In this document: one piece after another, positions 6,585 to 14,055 of the stretch
Layout: every line of letters begins with the position of its first letter
Numbering within the stretch: position 1 is the first letter of the stretch
Origin: Bacteroidales bacterium UBA1309
Lineage (GTDB): Bacteria > Bacteroidota > Bacteroidia > Bacteroidales > Dysgonomonadaceae
Reading direction: 5' to 3'
Length of the DNA: 20,474 bases
Assembly (NCBI GenBank): GCA_002307185.1
Contig: DBTT01000035.1
Span: 1-20,474 of the forward strand
The notes under the pieces: model-generated
Databases searched by the model: none
What the model was told of the DNA's origin: nothing
The model's input: only the letters and a program-made list of their open reading frames with translations
Position numbers and translations under genes: made by a program

Positions 6585-8120
6585 TTACAATTCGCAATAG
6601 ATGCCGTCATCCGAAAGGTTTTTGCAAGGATAGCGCCAGGTTTGTTCTTTTCCCTCTATTAAAGAATCAGCGCAATCAGGCCCCCACGAACCGGAAGGAT
6701 AACCGTAAAGCGGAGCATCAGGATTGTTTTTCCAAAAATCAATAATCGGTTGCACAAACCCCCAAGTCGATTCCAAAGCATCGGCACGGGTATAGAGAGA
6801 GGCATCTCCAATCATGCAATCGAGGATCAAGCGTTCGTAAGCATCAGGAATATAGCTATTTGCCAAATCAGAATAGTGAAAATCCATATTTACGTTTTTC
6901 ACATTAAAGCCTGTACCTGGAATCTTCATTCCAGTTTTAAGCAAAATGCCTTCATCCGGCTGGATGCGAAGAATCAACTGGTTTCCATCGTTCCTGAATT
7001 CTGGATTGTCGATGAACAGTGTTTGCGGTGTGGGCTTGAAGTGAATCACTACTTCCGAAACTCTTGTTGGCAAACGTTTTCCAGTGCGGATATAGAAGGG
7101 AACGCCGCTCCAGCGCCAACTGTCAATGAAGAGCTTCATGGCCACGTAAGTTTCCGTGCGGGAATCGGGGGCAACGTCTGCCTCATTGCGATATCCTTTC
7201 TTGTATTTGCCTTTCACATTGGCTTCGGTGTATTGTCCGCGGATGACATTGGTGATCAGTTCGCTGTCGCTGTAATGGCGGATAGCCTGAAACACTTTGA
7301 GCTTTTCGTTGCGGATAGCCGATGCGTCGATCGACATAGGCGGCTCCATGGCCACTACGGCAAGCAATTGCAACAAGTGGTTTTGAACCATGTCGCGCAA
7401 AGCTCCCGAATTGTCGTAATATTTTCCCCGGTTTTCCACACCGATGCTTTCAGCGGCCGTGATTTCTATATGCTGTATGTAATTCCTATTCCAAAGAGGC
7501 TCGTAAATGCCGTTGGCAAAACGGGTTACCAAAATATTCTGTACCGTCTCTTTTCCCAAATAATGGTCGATGCGGTATATTTGATCTTCGTCGTAGTTTT
7601 CGTACAATTTTTTATTCAGGTCGATTGCCGATTGCAAATCTGTCCCGAAGGGTTTTTCAATAATGATCCGGCGAATCTTATCCTCTTCTTTGTTGAGCCC
7701 CTGTTCTGCCAAGTAACTAGGCACCAATGGATACAGGGAAGGAGGCGTGGACAAATAGAAAATGTAATTGCCTTTCACATTGCTTTTCTCATCCAACTCA
7801 ACCAGCCGTTGCTTCAACTTGCCGTAGTCTGCAGAATCGCTGGTGTTGATAGAAACATAGTGCAACATGGAGCAAAACTCATTGATGATTTTTTCGTCAG
7901 TTGTCTTCATCGAGGCAAATTCGATGACACCCTCTTTCATTTTTTCACGGAAAGCATCGTCGGTCATTTCACTGCGAGCTACGCCTAGCACTGCGAAATT
8001 ATCGGGCAACGATTTTTGCATGTACAAATCAAATACAGCAGGGATTAACTTTCTGTGAGTTAAGTCTCCGGAAGCCCCGAAAATAACAAGGGCCTGATCT
8101 TTTATTTTCTTTTCTGCCAT
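6585..8120 (-). CDS. zwf: Glucose-6-phosphate 1-dehydrogenase
   Basis: This 511-aa enzyme oxidises glucose-6-phosphate to 6-phosphogluconolactone with reduction of NAD(P)+, the entry reaction of the oxidative pentose phosphate pathway. The N-terminal nucleotide fingerprint is VIFGASGDLTHRKL (about 12-25). EKPFG lies at 155-159, and the active-site signature RIDHYLGKE at 183-191 includes the catalytic His186. The later segment YIRTGKRLPTR is typical of the substrate and tetramer region. The length matches the family (about 490-515). The ATG at 8120 is well placed, with family similarity beginning a few residues in. It lies between gnd (130 bp upstream) and pgl (208 bp downstream) on the same strand, with a hairpin in each gap. 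No truncation or unusual residue was noticed. Confidence 0.97.
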   Translation of the reverse strand: MAEKKIKDQALVIFGASGDLTHRKLIPAVFDLYMQKSLPDNFAVLGVARSEMTDDAFREKMKEGVIEFASMKTTDEKIINEFCSMLHYVSINTSDSADYGKLKQRLVELDEKSNVKGNYIFYLSTPPSLYPLVPSYLAEQGLNKEEDKIRRIIIEKPFGTDLQSAIDLNKKLYENYDEDQIYRIDHYLGKETVQNILVTRFANGIYEPLWNRNYIQHIEITAAESIGVENRGKYYDNSGALRDMVQNHLLQLLAVVAMEPPMSIDASAIRNEKLKVFQAIRHYSDSELITNVIRGQYTEANVKGKYKKGYRNEADVAPDSRTETYVAMKLFIDSWRWSGVPFYIRTGKRLPTRVSEVVIHFKPTPQTLFIDNPEFRNDGNQLILRIQPDEGILLKTGMKIPGTGFNVKNVNMDFHYSDLANSYIPDAYERLILDCMIGDASLYTRADALESTWGFVQPIIDFWKNNPDAPLYGYPSGSWGPDCADSLIEGKEQTWRYPCKNLSDDGIYCEL

Positions 8121-8193
8121 AATTTGTGATACTTTTTTTATCTCTCAATCAAAATTGATATGACTAAACAATAAACATTTATGGATAATAAAA

Positions 8194-8220
8194 TCCCCTT
8201 AGCTATTTTTTCTAAGGGGA
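8194..8220 (-). terminator. Hairpin between gnd and zwf, probable (partial) terminator
   Basis: TCCCCTTAG (8194-8202) pairs exactly with CTAAGGGGA (8212-8220) across a 9-base loop. Minus-strand transcription leaves it through TTTTATTATCC, an imperfect T tract. It may end part of the gnd transcripts or set the gnd/zwf ratio by partial read-through. Confidence 0.6.
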
Positions 8221-8250
8221 CAACATTATTTTATTTTCGAAATAAATTTC

Positions 8251-9147
8251 TTATCCTTTCTTTATTTCATGACCACCAAACTGGTTTCTCATCGCAGCAA
8301 GCAATTTCATCGCATAAGATGAATCCTGTCGAGATTCGAAACGGGTGAACAGAGAAGACGTAATGACATGTGCTGGAACATCGAAGTCGATGGCTGTCTG
8401 CACCGTCCAACGACCTTCGCCGCTATCTGACACATAATCCTTGATTCCATCCAACTCAGCATTTCCATCCAAGGCATTCCCAATCAGTTCCAACAACCAA
8501 GAACGAACCACAGAACCTTGCATCCACACGCGGGAAATTTTTTCAAGATCTACATCGTAAGGTGATTTCTTCATGATCTCGAATCCTTCCGCATAAGCCT
8601 GCATCATTCCGTATTCGATGCCGTTGTGAACCATTTTCACCATATGTCCCGCACCACTTTCTCCGCAGTACAGATAACCATTTTCAGGAGCAAGGCTTTT
8701 GAAAATTGGCTCCGCAAAGTCAGCAGCTTCTTTGTCGCCACCATACATCAGACAATATCCGTTTTGCAATCCCCAAACGCCGCCACTCGTGCCGCAGTCA
8801 AGGTAGAAAATGCCTTTTTCTTTCACCCGTTTCCCGCGCTCAACGGTTTCGCGCCAATAGCTGTTGCCACCATCCACGATGACGTCTCCTGGATTGAGCA
8901 ATGTAAGCAGCTCGTCAATGTTAGCTTCCACCGGCTTACCGGCAGGAACCATCAACCAAACCAATTTGCGTCCTTCGAGCTTACCTACCAAATCTTTCAA
9001 GTCTGTAGAAGGAGTTGCCCCCTTTGAGGCAGCTTCATCCACTTCTTTCGAAGTCAAGTTATACACTACCACTTCGTGTCCGTGGTTGAGAAGGCGTTCC
9101 ACCATCTTGCCGCCCATTTTGCCTAATCCTACAAATCCTATTTTCAT
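8251..9147 (-). CDS. gnd: 6-phosphogluconate dehydrogenase, decarboxylating, short form
   Basis: The enzyme oxidatively decarboxylates 6-phosphogluconate to ribulose-5-phosphate. The dinucleotide motif GLGKMG is at 7-12. DGGNSYW (92-98), DCGTSGGVWGL (117-127) and HMVKMVHNGIEYGM (168-181) carry the substrate-binding and catalytic residues, including K171, N175 and E179. At 298 aa it belongs to the short class (about 300 aa) rather than the 470-aa dimeric class. After the second beta strand the sequence is VVYNLTSKEV; the Arg of the NRT motif that grips the NADP 2'-phosphate is replaced by Leu31, which suggests, without proving, that NADP is not the preferred cofactor. It is first in the gnd-zwf-pgl order. 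The 254 bp upstream separate it from a divergent lipoprotein gene. Confidence 0.95.
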   Translation of the reverse strand: MKIGFVGLGKMGGKMVERLLNHGHEVVVYNLTSKEVDEAASKGATPSTDLKDLVGKLEGRKLVWLMVPAGKPVEANIDELLTLLNPGDVIVDGGNSYWRETVERGKRVKEKGIFYLDCGTSGGVWGLQNGYCLMYGGDKEAADFAEPIFKSLAPENGYLYCGESGAGHMVKMVHNGIEYGMMQAYAEGFEIMKKSPYDVDLEKISRVWMQGSVVRSWLLELIGNALDGNAELDGIKDYVSDSGEGRWTVQTAIDFDVPAHVITSSLFTRFESRQDSSYAMKLLAAMRNQFGGHEIKKG

Positions 9148-9339
9148 CTTTTACTTGTATATGTATAATTTTATTTTCGTTCTATCTGGCAATACATGCG
9201 ATTCTTAAAAAGAATACAACATTAAAACATTTAGTAAATCGAATTGTTGTTTGAGGGTACAAAAAAAATAATTTTACTTATAAGAAACAACTATTAGTCG
9301 AGAATCAAATATCAATATTATCTATTTCAACAGGGGGTT

Positions 9340-9369
9340 ATTGCCATTGGATATTTTTATGTATTTTTG
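9340..9369 (+). promoter_or_regulatory. Promoter of the small lipoprotein gene
   Basis: ATTG (9340-9343) at the -33 position, an 18-bp spacer, then TATTTTTG (9362-9369), which matches TAnnTTTG exactly. The start would be near 9376, about 26 nt before the ATG at 9402. Confidence 0.55.
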
Positions 9370-9401
9370 TCAAAATATTCATCAGGAAAACAACTCTTCG
9401 T

Positions 9402-9653
9402 ATGAGAAAAAACATCCGGTATTTTCTTCTAATCATCCTGCTTTTCGTTGCAATTTCTTGTTCTTCATTGGATCGTGATGCTAAAAAAGCTGCTGATTTG
9501 TCCAGGAAATCAATTGAATATACGACAGAAATGAAATTTGACAAAGCTGAACAAAGCTACAAAGAAGCCCGCGGATATTTCAGGAAATACGAAGAAAAAG
9601 GGCAACTGAAAGAATTCACAAAGCTCTACAACGAATACCTGATTGGAAAATAG
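9402..9653 (+). CDS. Small lipoprotein (83 aa), function unknown
   Basis: The protein begins with a classic lipoprotein signal: basic MRKNIR, a hydrophobic run to residue 18, then AISC with Cys20 as the lipidation site. The mature part (about 63 residues) is charged and predicted largely helical, with DKAEQSYKEARGYFRKYEEKGQLKEF resembling a single TPR-like helical pair, but too short to call a TPR domain. A near-consensus promoter lies 30-60 bp upstream, so it is probably a genuine monocistronic gene. It ends 12 bp before the convergent stop of the SpoU-type methyltransferase. It is likely anchored in an envelope membrane; I do not recognise the family. Confidence 0.75.
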   Translation: MRKNIRYFLLIILLFVAISCSSLDRDAKKAADLSRKSIEYTTEMKFDKAEQSYKEARGYFRKYEEKGQLKEFTKLYNEYLIGK

Positions 9654-9665
9654 GCTAGCAGTGTC

Positions 9666-10211
9666 TTATTCTAACGACAGGTTTTGACTCAATTTTTGAA
9701 ACAAATCCCAAACAACAATTCCCGCAGTGACAGACACATTTAAGGAATGCTTGGTGCCGAATTGGGGAATTTCGATGCATCCGTCGCACACATCCACCAC
9801 TTTTTGGTCAACGCCCTTCACCTCGTTTCCGAAGACAATGGCGTAACGGATGCCTTCCTCCACTTCAAAATCTTGAAGCATCACGCTTTTTTCAACCTGT
9901 TCGATGGCGAATACCTTGACGTTTTCCGATTGCAATTGCCTGATAGCATCCACCGTGTTTTCAAAATATTTCCAATCCACAGAGAATTCTGCGCCAAGAG
10001 CCGTTTTGTGTATTTCTGAATTAGGCGGAGTTGCGGTAATGCCACAAAGGTAGATGCTTTCTACCCGAAAAGCATCCGAGGTACGGAACACCGAACCAAT
10101 GTTGTTCAGGCTGCGTACTTGGTCGAGGATGACGATAAGGGGAATTTTCTCAACTATCTTAAATTCGGCCGTCGTGATACGCGATAGTTCGGTAATTTTT
10201 AATTTACGCAT
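9666..10211 (-). CDS. SpoU/TrmH-family RNA 2'-O-methyltransferase
   Basis: This 181-aa protein shows all three SPOUT motifs of the SpoU class. Motif 1 is LDQVRSLNNIGSVFRTSDAF (about 29-48), with the conserved Asn and Arg43 proposed for catalysis. Motif 2 is AIVFGNEVKGV, and motif 3 is IEIPQFGTKHSLNVSVTAG, forming the deep trefoil knot that binds S-adenosylmethionine. The enzyme should methylate a ribose 2'-OH in tRNA or rRNA; which nucleotide cannot be told. There is little N-terminal extension, so the substrate-binding domain of RlmB-type enzymes is missing and TrmH/TrmL-like tRNA activity is more plausible. It lies 36 bp downstream of folB on the same strand and is probably co-transcribed with it. 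Confidence 0.9.
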   Translation of the reverse strand: MRKLKITELSRITTAEFKIVEKIPLIVILDQVRSLNNIGSVFRTSDAFRVESIYLCGITATPPNSEIHKTALGAEFSVDWKYFENTVDAIRQLQSENVKVFAIEQVEKSVMLQDFEVEEGIRYAIVFGNEVKGVDQKVVDVCDGCIEIPQFGTKHSLNVSVTAGIVVWDLFQKLSQNLSLE

Positions 10212-10247
10212 GGAATCTGGAATTCTTCAATCTCTATTTTTTGCTGC

Positions 10248-10604
10248 TTAATCTAATACAAGTCGTACGCCAACACCTTCCATTTGTCCCACAATGGGTG
10301 GATTCTTTTTGGTGACGGTAATGTCTATTTTCGTTATTGACGGAAATCGCAGTTTCAAAGACTTTGCAATTCGTCCACCCACATGCTCCAGTAGTTTGGA
10401 AGGAATTGCCATTTCATTTTTCACTACATCAAATATTTCGGCATAGCTCAAGGTGTCTTCGAGCCTATCCGATTCGGTAGCCGCAAGCAAGTCCACTTCC
10501 ACCGTCAAACTAACCCAAAAAGTGTTCCCCACCACTCTCTCTTGGGGCATCACGCCGTGGTAGGCATAAAACTCGGCTTTATCTATGTTAATATAACTTT
10601 TCAT
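10248..10604 (-). CDS. folB: Dihydroneopterin aldolase
   Basis: FolB cleaves 7,8-dihydroneopterin to 6-hydroxymethyl-dihydropterin and glycolaldehyde in folate synthesis. I place the start at the ATG at 10604-10602 (MKSYINIDKAEFYAYHG), giving 118 aa, normal for the family. An upstream TTG at 10634 would add ten residues, but it lies inside the TAACTTTG promoter box at 10632-10639 and so would not be transcribed. Active-site features are YAYHGVMPQER with E22, and TVTKKNPPI with K99/K100. LEDTLSYAEIFDVV is the pterin-binding/oligomer segment. Transcription is divergent from the bactofilin gene, and trmH-like follows 36 bp downstream. Confidence 0.93.
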   Translation of the reverse strand: MKSYINIDKAEFYAYHGVMPQERVVGNTFWVSLTVEVDLLAATESDRLEDTLSYAEIFDVVKNEMAIPSKLLEHVGGRIAKSLKLRFPSITKIDITVTKKNPPIVGQMEGVGVRLVLD

Positions 10605-10631
10605 AACTGAATAGGAGGAATTAAAGAGGTG

Positions 10632-10639
10632 CAAAGTTA
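10632..10639 (-). promoter_or_regulatory. -7 element for folB
   Basis: Minus-strand TAACTTTG, an exact TAnnTTTG match. The predicted start near 10626 gives a 22-nt leader to the ATG at 10604 and rules out the TTG at 10634 as start. No good TTTG is visible at -33. Confidence 0.5.
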
Positions 10640-10651
10640 TGTTTTTTTATT

Positions 10652-10659
10652 TACATTTG
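10652..10659 (+). promoter_or_regulatory. Candidate -7 element for bactofilin gene
   Basis: TACATTTG matches TAnnTTTG exactly and would give a start near 10665, about 23 nt before the ATG at 10688. It lies back to back with the folB box, so the two promoters would overlap. Confidence 0.45.
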
Positions 10660-10687
10660 TTTCCGATATTTATTTGACTGAATTAGC

Positions 10688-11038
10688 ATGCTTAACAAGA
10701 CCAAAAAGCAGACTGACGTTGGAGAGGTTCACAACGCTCTGTCTTTAAATACCGAGATAACAGGCAATATTGTCACCCAAGACGACATGCGCTTCGATGG
10801 CAGCATCAAGGGCGACATAAGCAGTGAAAAAAAAATTGTTATCGGCGACAGGGCCGTGATTAACGGGAATATCCGCTGTGCCAATTTGGATTCGCTCGGG
10901 CAAATCACAGGCGATGTGTTTTGTCAAGAGAAAATTATTCTTCGTGCCAACTCCCGCTTCAAGGGAAATGTCTCCACCAAATCGATAGAAATCGAGCCGG
11001 GTGCTTTTTTTGACGGCACTTGCCAGATGCACGAATAA
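10688..11038 (+). CDS. Bactofilin (polymer-forming cytoskeletal protein)
   Basis: This 116-aa protein is almost entirely the bactofilin (DUF583) domain, a right-handed beta-helix that polymerises without nucleotide. The repeating short beta pattern can be followed from ALSLNTEITGNIVTQDDMRFDGSIKGDI (about 17-44) through VIGDRAVINGNIRC, LGQITGDVFCQEKIILRA and NSRFKGNVSTKSIEIEPGAFFDG. Short unstructured ends flank the core (MLNKTKKQTDVGEV and TCQMHE), as usual. There is no membrane segment. Bactofilins act as scaffolds for cell-shape or envelope enzymes; the partner here is not evident, as no M23 peptidase gene is adjacent. Aminopeptidase P follows 32 bp downstream on the same strand. Confidence 0.92.
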   Translation: MLNKTKKQTDVGEVHNALSLNTEITGNIVTQDDMRFDGSIKGDISSEKKIVIGDRAVINGNIRCANLDSLGQITGDVFCQEKIILRANSRFKGNVSTKSIEIEPGAFFDGTCQMHE

Positions 11039-11070
11039 ATATTCACATGTTCGAATAAACAGAATCATTT

Positions 11071-12858
11071 ATGTCCGAAACAATAAAAAATAGAATTTGC
11101 GCTTTAAGAAAATATCTTGTTGCGCACAATTTGCATGCCTTTATCGTTCCAAGTTCCGATTCCCATTTAAGCGAATATCCAGCCGACAGGTGGAAATCGC
11201 GCGAATGGATAAGCGGGTTTACCGGTTCCGCAGGAACCATTGTGGTGACATTGCATCAAGCCGGATTATGGACAGATTCGCGCTACTTCTTGCAGGCCGA
11301 TGACGAATTGGAAGGCACGGGAATAGAATTATTCAAAGAACGAATTCCCGAAACACCTACCATTGCCCAATGGATTTCTGAAAGCCTAAAGCCTGGCGAA
11401 ACGGTGGGGGTGGACGGCAAAGTATTTTCGGCAAAAGAGGCAAATGCTTTGTTGCAAACCTTTGCTCAAAAAGGCTTGCAGTTGAACACCAAATTTGATC
11501 CACTGGAAGAGATCTGGGAAAATCGACCGCAAATTCCTCAAGCATCCGTATATGAATTGCCCATTGAATTCGCCGGAATTTCTCCAGCTGAAAAAATCCA
11601 AAACATTAATGCGGAACTCGCCAAATTGGGAGCGAACGGGCTTTTGGTGTCGTCGTTAGACTCAATCGCATGGATTTTCAACTTGCGAGGAAGCGATGTG
11701 GAGTACAATCCCGTGTTTGTCTCCTACGCATATGTTTCGCCCAAAGAAACTGTGCTGTTTATCGATCCTAAGAAGGTGAATCCGGATGTTGCCTCCCATC
11801 TGCAGAAAGAAGGGGTAGTTTTGGCTCATTACAGCAAATTTTTCGATTATGTGGGTGCGCTCAAAGGACAAACGATCTGCATCCAATCCGACAAAACGTC
11901 CTATTGCTTGTGGAAACAAGCCGCAGCAAACAATCAGATAATTGACGCTGTGTCTCCTGCAGATTTGCTTAAGGCACAAAAAAACAAGGTGGAGATAGAA
12001 GGCTTTCGCCGGGCATTGATAAAAGACGGGGTTGCGTTGGTTCGCTTTTTCCGTTGGTTGGAGGAGGCTGTTCCCACAGGAATCGTTACGGAACATTTGA
12101 TTTCCGAGAAATTGGTCGAATACCGAAGCCAGCAAGAAGGTTTTGTGGGCGAAAGCTTCGGCACGATTGCCGGATTTCAAGGAAACGGAGCCATCGTGCA
12201 TTACCATGCCGACAAGAACACGGCGAAACAAGTTAGCAAGGAAGGTTTGTTGCTGATCGATTCGGGCGGTCAATATTTTGACGGCACCACCGACATCACC
12301 CGCACGGTTGCCTTGGGCGAACTGTCTGCGGAGATAAAACGCGACTACACCAATGTGCTGAAAGGGCATATTGCTTTGGCATCCGCCGTTTTTCCAGAAG
12401 GAACAAGAGGCTCACAATTGGATGCGTTCACAAGGCAGTTCCTTTGGAAATCGGGTGCAAACTATCTGCATGGAACAGGCCATGGAATTGGCCACTTCCT
12501 GAATGTGCACGAAGGACCGCAAAGCATCCGGATGGAAGAAAACCCCGTCACTTTGCGTGAAGGGATGGTCATGTCGAACGAACCTGGGATTTACCGTACC
12601 GGAAAATACGGTGTCCGCACCGAGAATTTGGTGGTGGTAAAAGAATGCTGCGAAACCGAATTTGGCAAGTTCTATCAATTCGAAACGCTAACCCTTTGTC
12701 CGATAGACACTAGTCCGATAGACATCGAAATGCTTTCGAAAGAAGAGATTGATTGGCTGAACGAATATCACCAAAGGGTATTTAACTCGCTTTCACCTTA
12801 TTTGAATGAAGAGGAAAAGGCTTGGCTGAAAGAGAAAACGAAAGGATTGCCTGTTTAA
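11071..12858 (+). CDS. pepP: Xaa-Pro aminopeptidase (aminopeptidase P, M24B)
   Basis: This 595-aa metallopeptidase removes an N-terminal residue preceding proline. It has the long three-domain layout of the XPNPEP1/yeast type: two creatinase-like N-terminal domains (about 1-130 and 155-310), a pita-bread catalytic domain (about 310-530) and a C-terminal extension. The five dimetal ligands can be placed as D397 and D408 (LLLIDSGGQYFDGTTDITRT), H471 (HGTGHGIGHF), E504 (SNEPGIY) and E518 (RTENLVVV); H467 and H480 match the proton-shuttle histidines. No signal peptide is present, so it should be cytosolic. Start at ATG 11071, 32 bp after bactofilin. The symbol is used for activity; the protein is of the eukaryote-like long class rather than the 440-aa E. 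coli form. Confidence 0.95.
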   Translation: MSETIKNRICALRKYLVAHNLHAFIVPSSDSHLSEYPADRWKSREWISGFTGSAGTIVVTLHQAGLWTDSRYFLQADDELEGTGIELFKERIPETPTIAQWISESLKPGETVGVDGKVFSAKEANALLQTFAQKGLQLNTKFDPLEEIWENRPQIPQASVYELPIEFAGISPAEKIQNINAELAKLGANGLLVSSLDSIAWIFNLRGSDVEYNPVFVSYAYVSPKETVLFIDPKKVNPDVASHLQKEGVVLAHYSKFFDYVGALKGQTICIQSDKTSYCLWKQAAANNQIIDAVSPADLLKAQKNKVEIEGFRRALIKDGVALVRFFRWLEEAVPTGIVTEHLISEKLVEYRSQQEGFVGESFGTIAGFQGNGAIVHYHADKNTAKQVSKEGLLLIDSGGQYFDGTTDITRTVALGELSAEIKRDYTNVLKGHIALASAVFPEGTRGSQLDAFTRQFLWKSGANYLHGTGHGIGHFLNVHEGPQSIRMEENPVTLREGMVMSNEPGIYRTGKYGVRTENLVVVKECCETEFGKFYQFETLTLCPIDTSPIDIEMLSKEEIDWLNEYHQRVFNSLSPYLNEEEKAWLKEKTKGLPV

Positions 12859-12897
12859 AAAAACCGTTGAAACAATCAGCCCTATATTTTTCGAAAA

Positions 12898-13296
12898 ATG
12901 GAAATAACCTATAAGCACGACATCATCCCGGATACCGATGCCATCATTGAGCTTTACATCAGCTCGGGACTCAATCGCCCGGTAGCAGACAAGGATCGCA
13001 TCACCCAAATGTATGCGAATTCCAATTTGGTGGTTACGGCTTGGGACAAGAACAAACTTATAGGGATCGCACGTTCGTTGACGGACTTCTGCTACTGTTG
13101 CTATTTGTCAGATCTTGCGGTATATCAAGAGTATCAACGCGGTGGCATTGGCAAAAAACTCATAGCTTTGACCAAAGACAAAATAGGTGATCGGACAATG
13201 TTATTGCTCCTTTCTGCGCCGGGTGCAATGGACTATTACTCGAAGGTGGGATTTGAAGCTGTAGGAAACGGCTTCATTATTAAGCGGGTTCACTAA
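12898..13296 (+). CDS. GNAT-family N-acetyltransferase
   Basis: A compact 132-aa GNAT fold. The acetyl-CoA-binding motif A is YLSDLAVYQEYQRGGIGKKL (about 69-88), with the Q-x-x-G-x-G core at QRGGIGK (80-86). Strand beta-4 (LVVTAWDKNKLIGIARSL) comes before it, and the YYSKVGFEAVGNGF segment near 114-127 is the typical motif B end. The substrate is unknown; the size and C-terminal layout resemble the small YjaB/ElaA-like cytosolic acetyltransferases. It is 39 bp downstream of pepP and may be read from the same transcript. The start ATG at 12898 is supported by family-like sequence beginning at once (EITYKHDIIP). Confidence 0.9.
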   Translation: MEITYKHDIIPDTDAIIELYISSGLNRPVADKDRITQMYANSNLVVTAWDKNKLIGIARSLTDFCYCCYLSDLAVYQEYQRGGIGKKLIALTKDKIGDRTMLLLLSAPGAMDYYSKVGFEAVGNGFIIKRVH

Positions 13297-13346
13297 GAAA
13301 TAAGTAAGTAAAAAAACAATCCATAAAATCCAACCGTTATCTCCAA

Positions 13347-13381
13347 GCTATCCGCTAAAAGCTAACGGCTAACAGCTAAAT
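13347..13381. repeat. Five-copy heptamer tandem repeat GCTAnnn
   Basis: GCTA recurs at 13347, 13354, 13361, 13368 and 13375, exactly every seven bases: GCTATCC, GCTAAAA, GCTAACG, GCTAACA, GCTAAAT. The array ends about 6 bp before the start codon of the gamma-carbonic-anhydrase gene. CCGTTA (13334-13339) and TAACGG (13363-13368) also pair. It resembles intergenic short tandem heptamer repeats known from other bacteria. Confidence 0.7.
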
Positions 13382-13387
13382 AAAAAC

Positions 13388-13909
13388 ATGGCACTTATTA
13401 AAGAAGTTCGGGGATTCACCCCCATCATTGGAGATAACACCTACTTGGCAGACAATGCCACCATCATCGGAGACGTGGTGATAGGAAAAGACTGCAGCAT
13501 CTGGTTCAATGCCGTTTTGCGGGGCGATGTCAACTCTATCCGCATTGGCAACCGAGTGAATATCCAAGACGGAAGCGTGCTTCACACCTTGTATCAAAAA
13601 TCGGTGGTGGAAATTGCCGACGATGTTTCCATCGGGCACAATGTCGTTGTTCACGGTGCAAAAATTGAAACTGGCGCCCTTATCGGAATGGGAGCCATCG
13701 TGCTGGATCATGCTGTGATCGGAGAAGGGGCTATTGTGGCCGCTGGCTCGGTCGTGTTGAGCGGAACCAAGGTGGAACCGGGAAGCATTTACGCGGGGGT
13801 ACCCGCCAAATTTGTGAAAAACGTTGATCCGGAACAAGCCAAAGAGATGAATCAGAAAATTGCCAAAAATTACCTGATGTATTCCGGTTGGTTCAAGGAT
13901 GAAGATTGA
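13388..13909 (+). CDS. Gamma-class carbonic anhydrase-like hexapeptide-repeat protein
   Basis: This 173-aa left-handed beta-helix protein is of the YrdA/CaiE/gamma-carbonic anhydrase group. Hexapeptide repeats run from about 18 to 135 (DNATIIGDVVIGKDCSIWFN, SIRIGNRVNIQDGS, VSIGHNVVVHGAKI, GALIGMGAIVLDHAVIGEGAIVAAGSVVLSG). The three histidines expected to hold the metal in the trimer are H66, H84 and H89, with spacing as in the family. The segment GVPAKFVK before the C-terminal helix is also typical. The catalytic proton-shuttle loop of the Cam archetype is absent, as in most members, so real carbonic anhydrase activity is uncertain. It may be transcribed with the upstream GNAT gene; the 91-bp gap holds a heptamer repeat. 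Confidence 0.92.
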   Translation: MALIKEVRGFTPIIGDNTYLADNATIIGDVVIGKDCSIWFNAVLRGDVNSIRIGNRVNIQDGSVLHTLYQKSVVEIADDVSIGHNVVVHGAKIETGALIGMGAIVLDHAVIGEGAIVAAGSVVLSGTKVEPGSIYAGVPAKFVKNVDPEQAKEMNQKIAKNYLMYSGWFKDED

Positions 13910-13999
13910 AGCTGTAGAAGTTATTACTCATCCACTGAAAGGACATAAAGAGTAATAAGATTTTAAAAGAAACATTAAACGAAATCTGATATTTTATAT

Positions 14000-14007
14000 T
14001 ATCTTTG
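14000..14007 (+). promoter_or_regulatory. -7 element for aroQ
   Basis: TATCTTTG is an exact TAnnTTTG match, with a predicted start near 14013 and a leader of about 43 nt to the ATG at 14056. The -33 region (AAACGA) is poor. Confidence 0.5.
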
Positions 14008-14055
14008 TGGTCTAAATCACAATAATTTATATCTATTCTGCTTAAGACGGGTTTT

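Noticed and set aside
6750..7988. 412-aa open frame on the plus strand
   Set aside because: It lies entirely antisense to zwf, whose family motifs are unmistakable, and its translation shows no domain; it is a frame shadow.
11662..12369. 235-aa open frame on the minus strand
   Set aside because: It is antisense to the aminopeptidase P catalytic domain and has no recognisable features.
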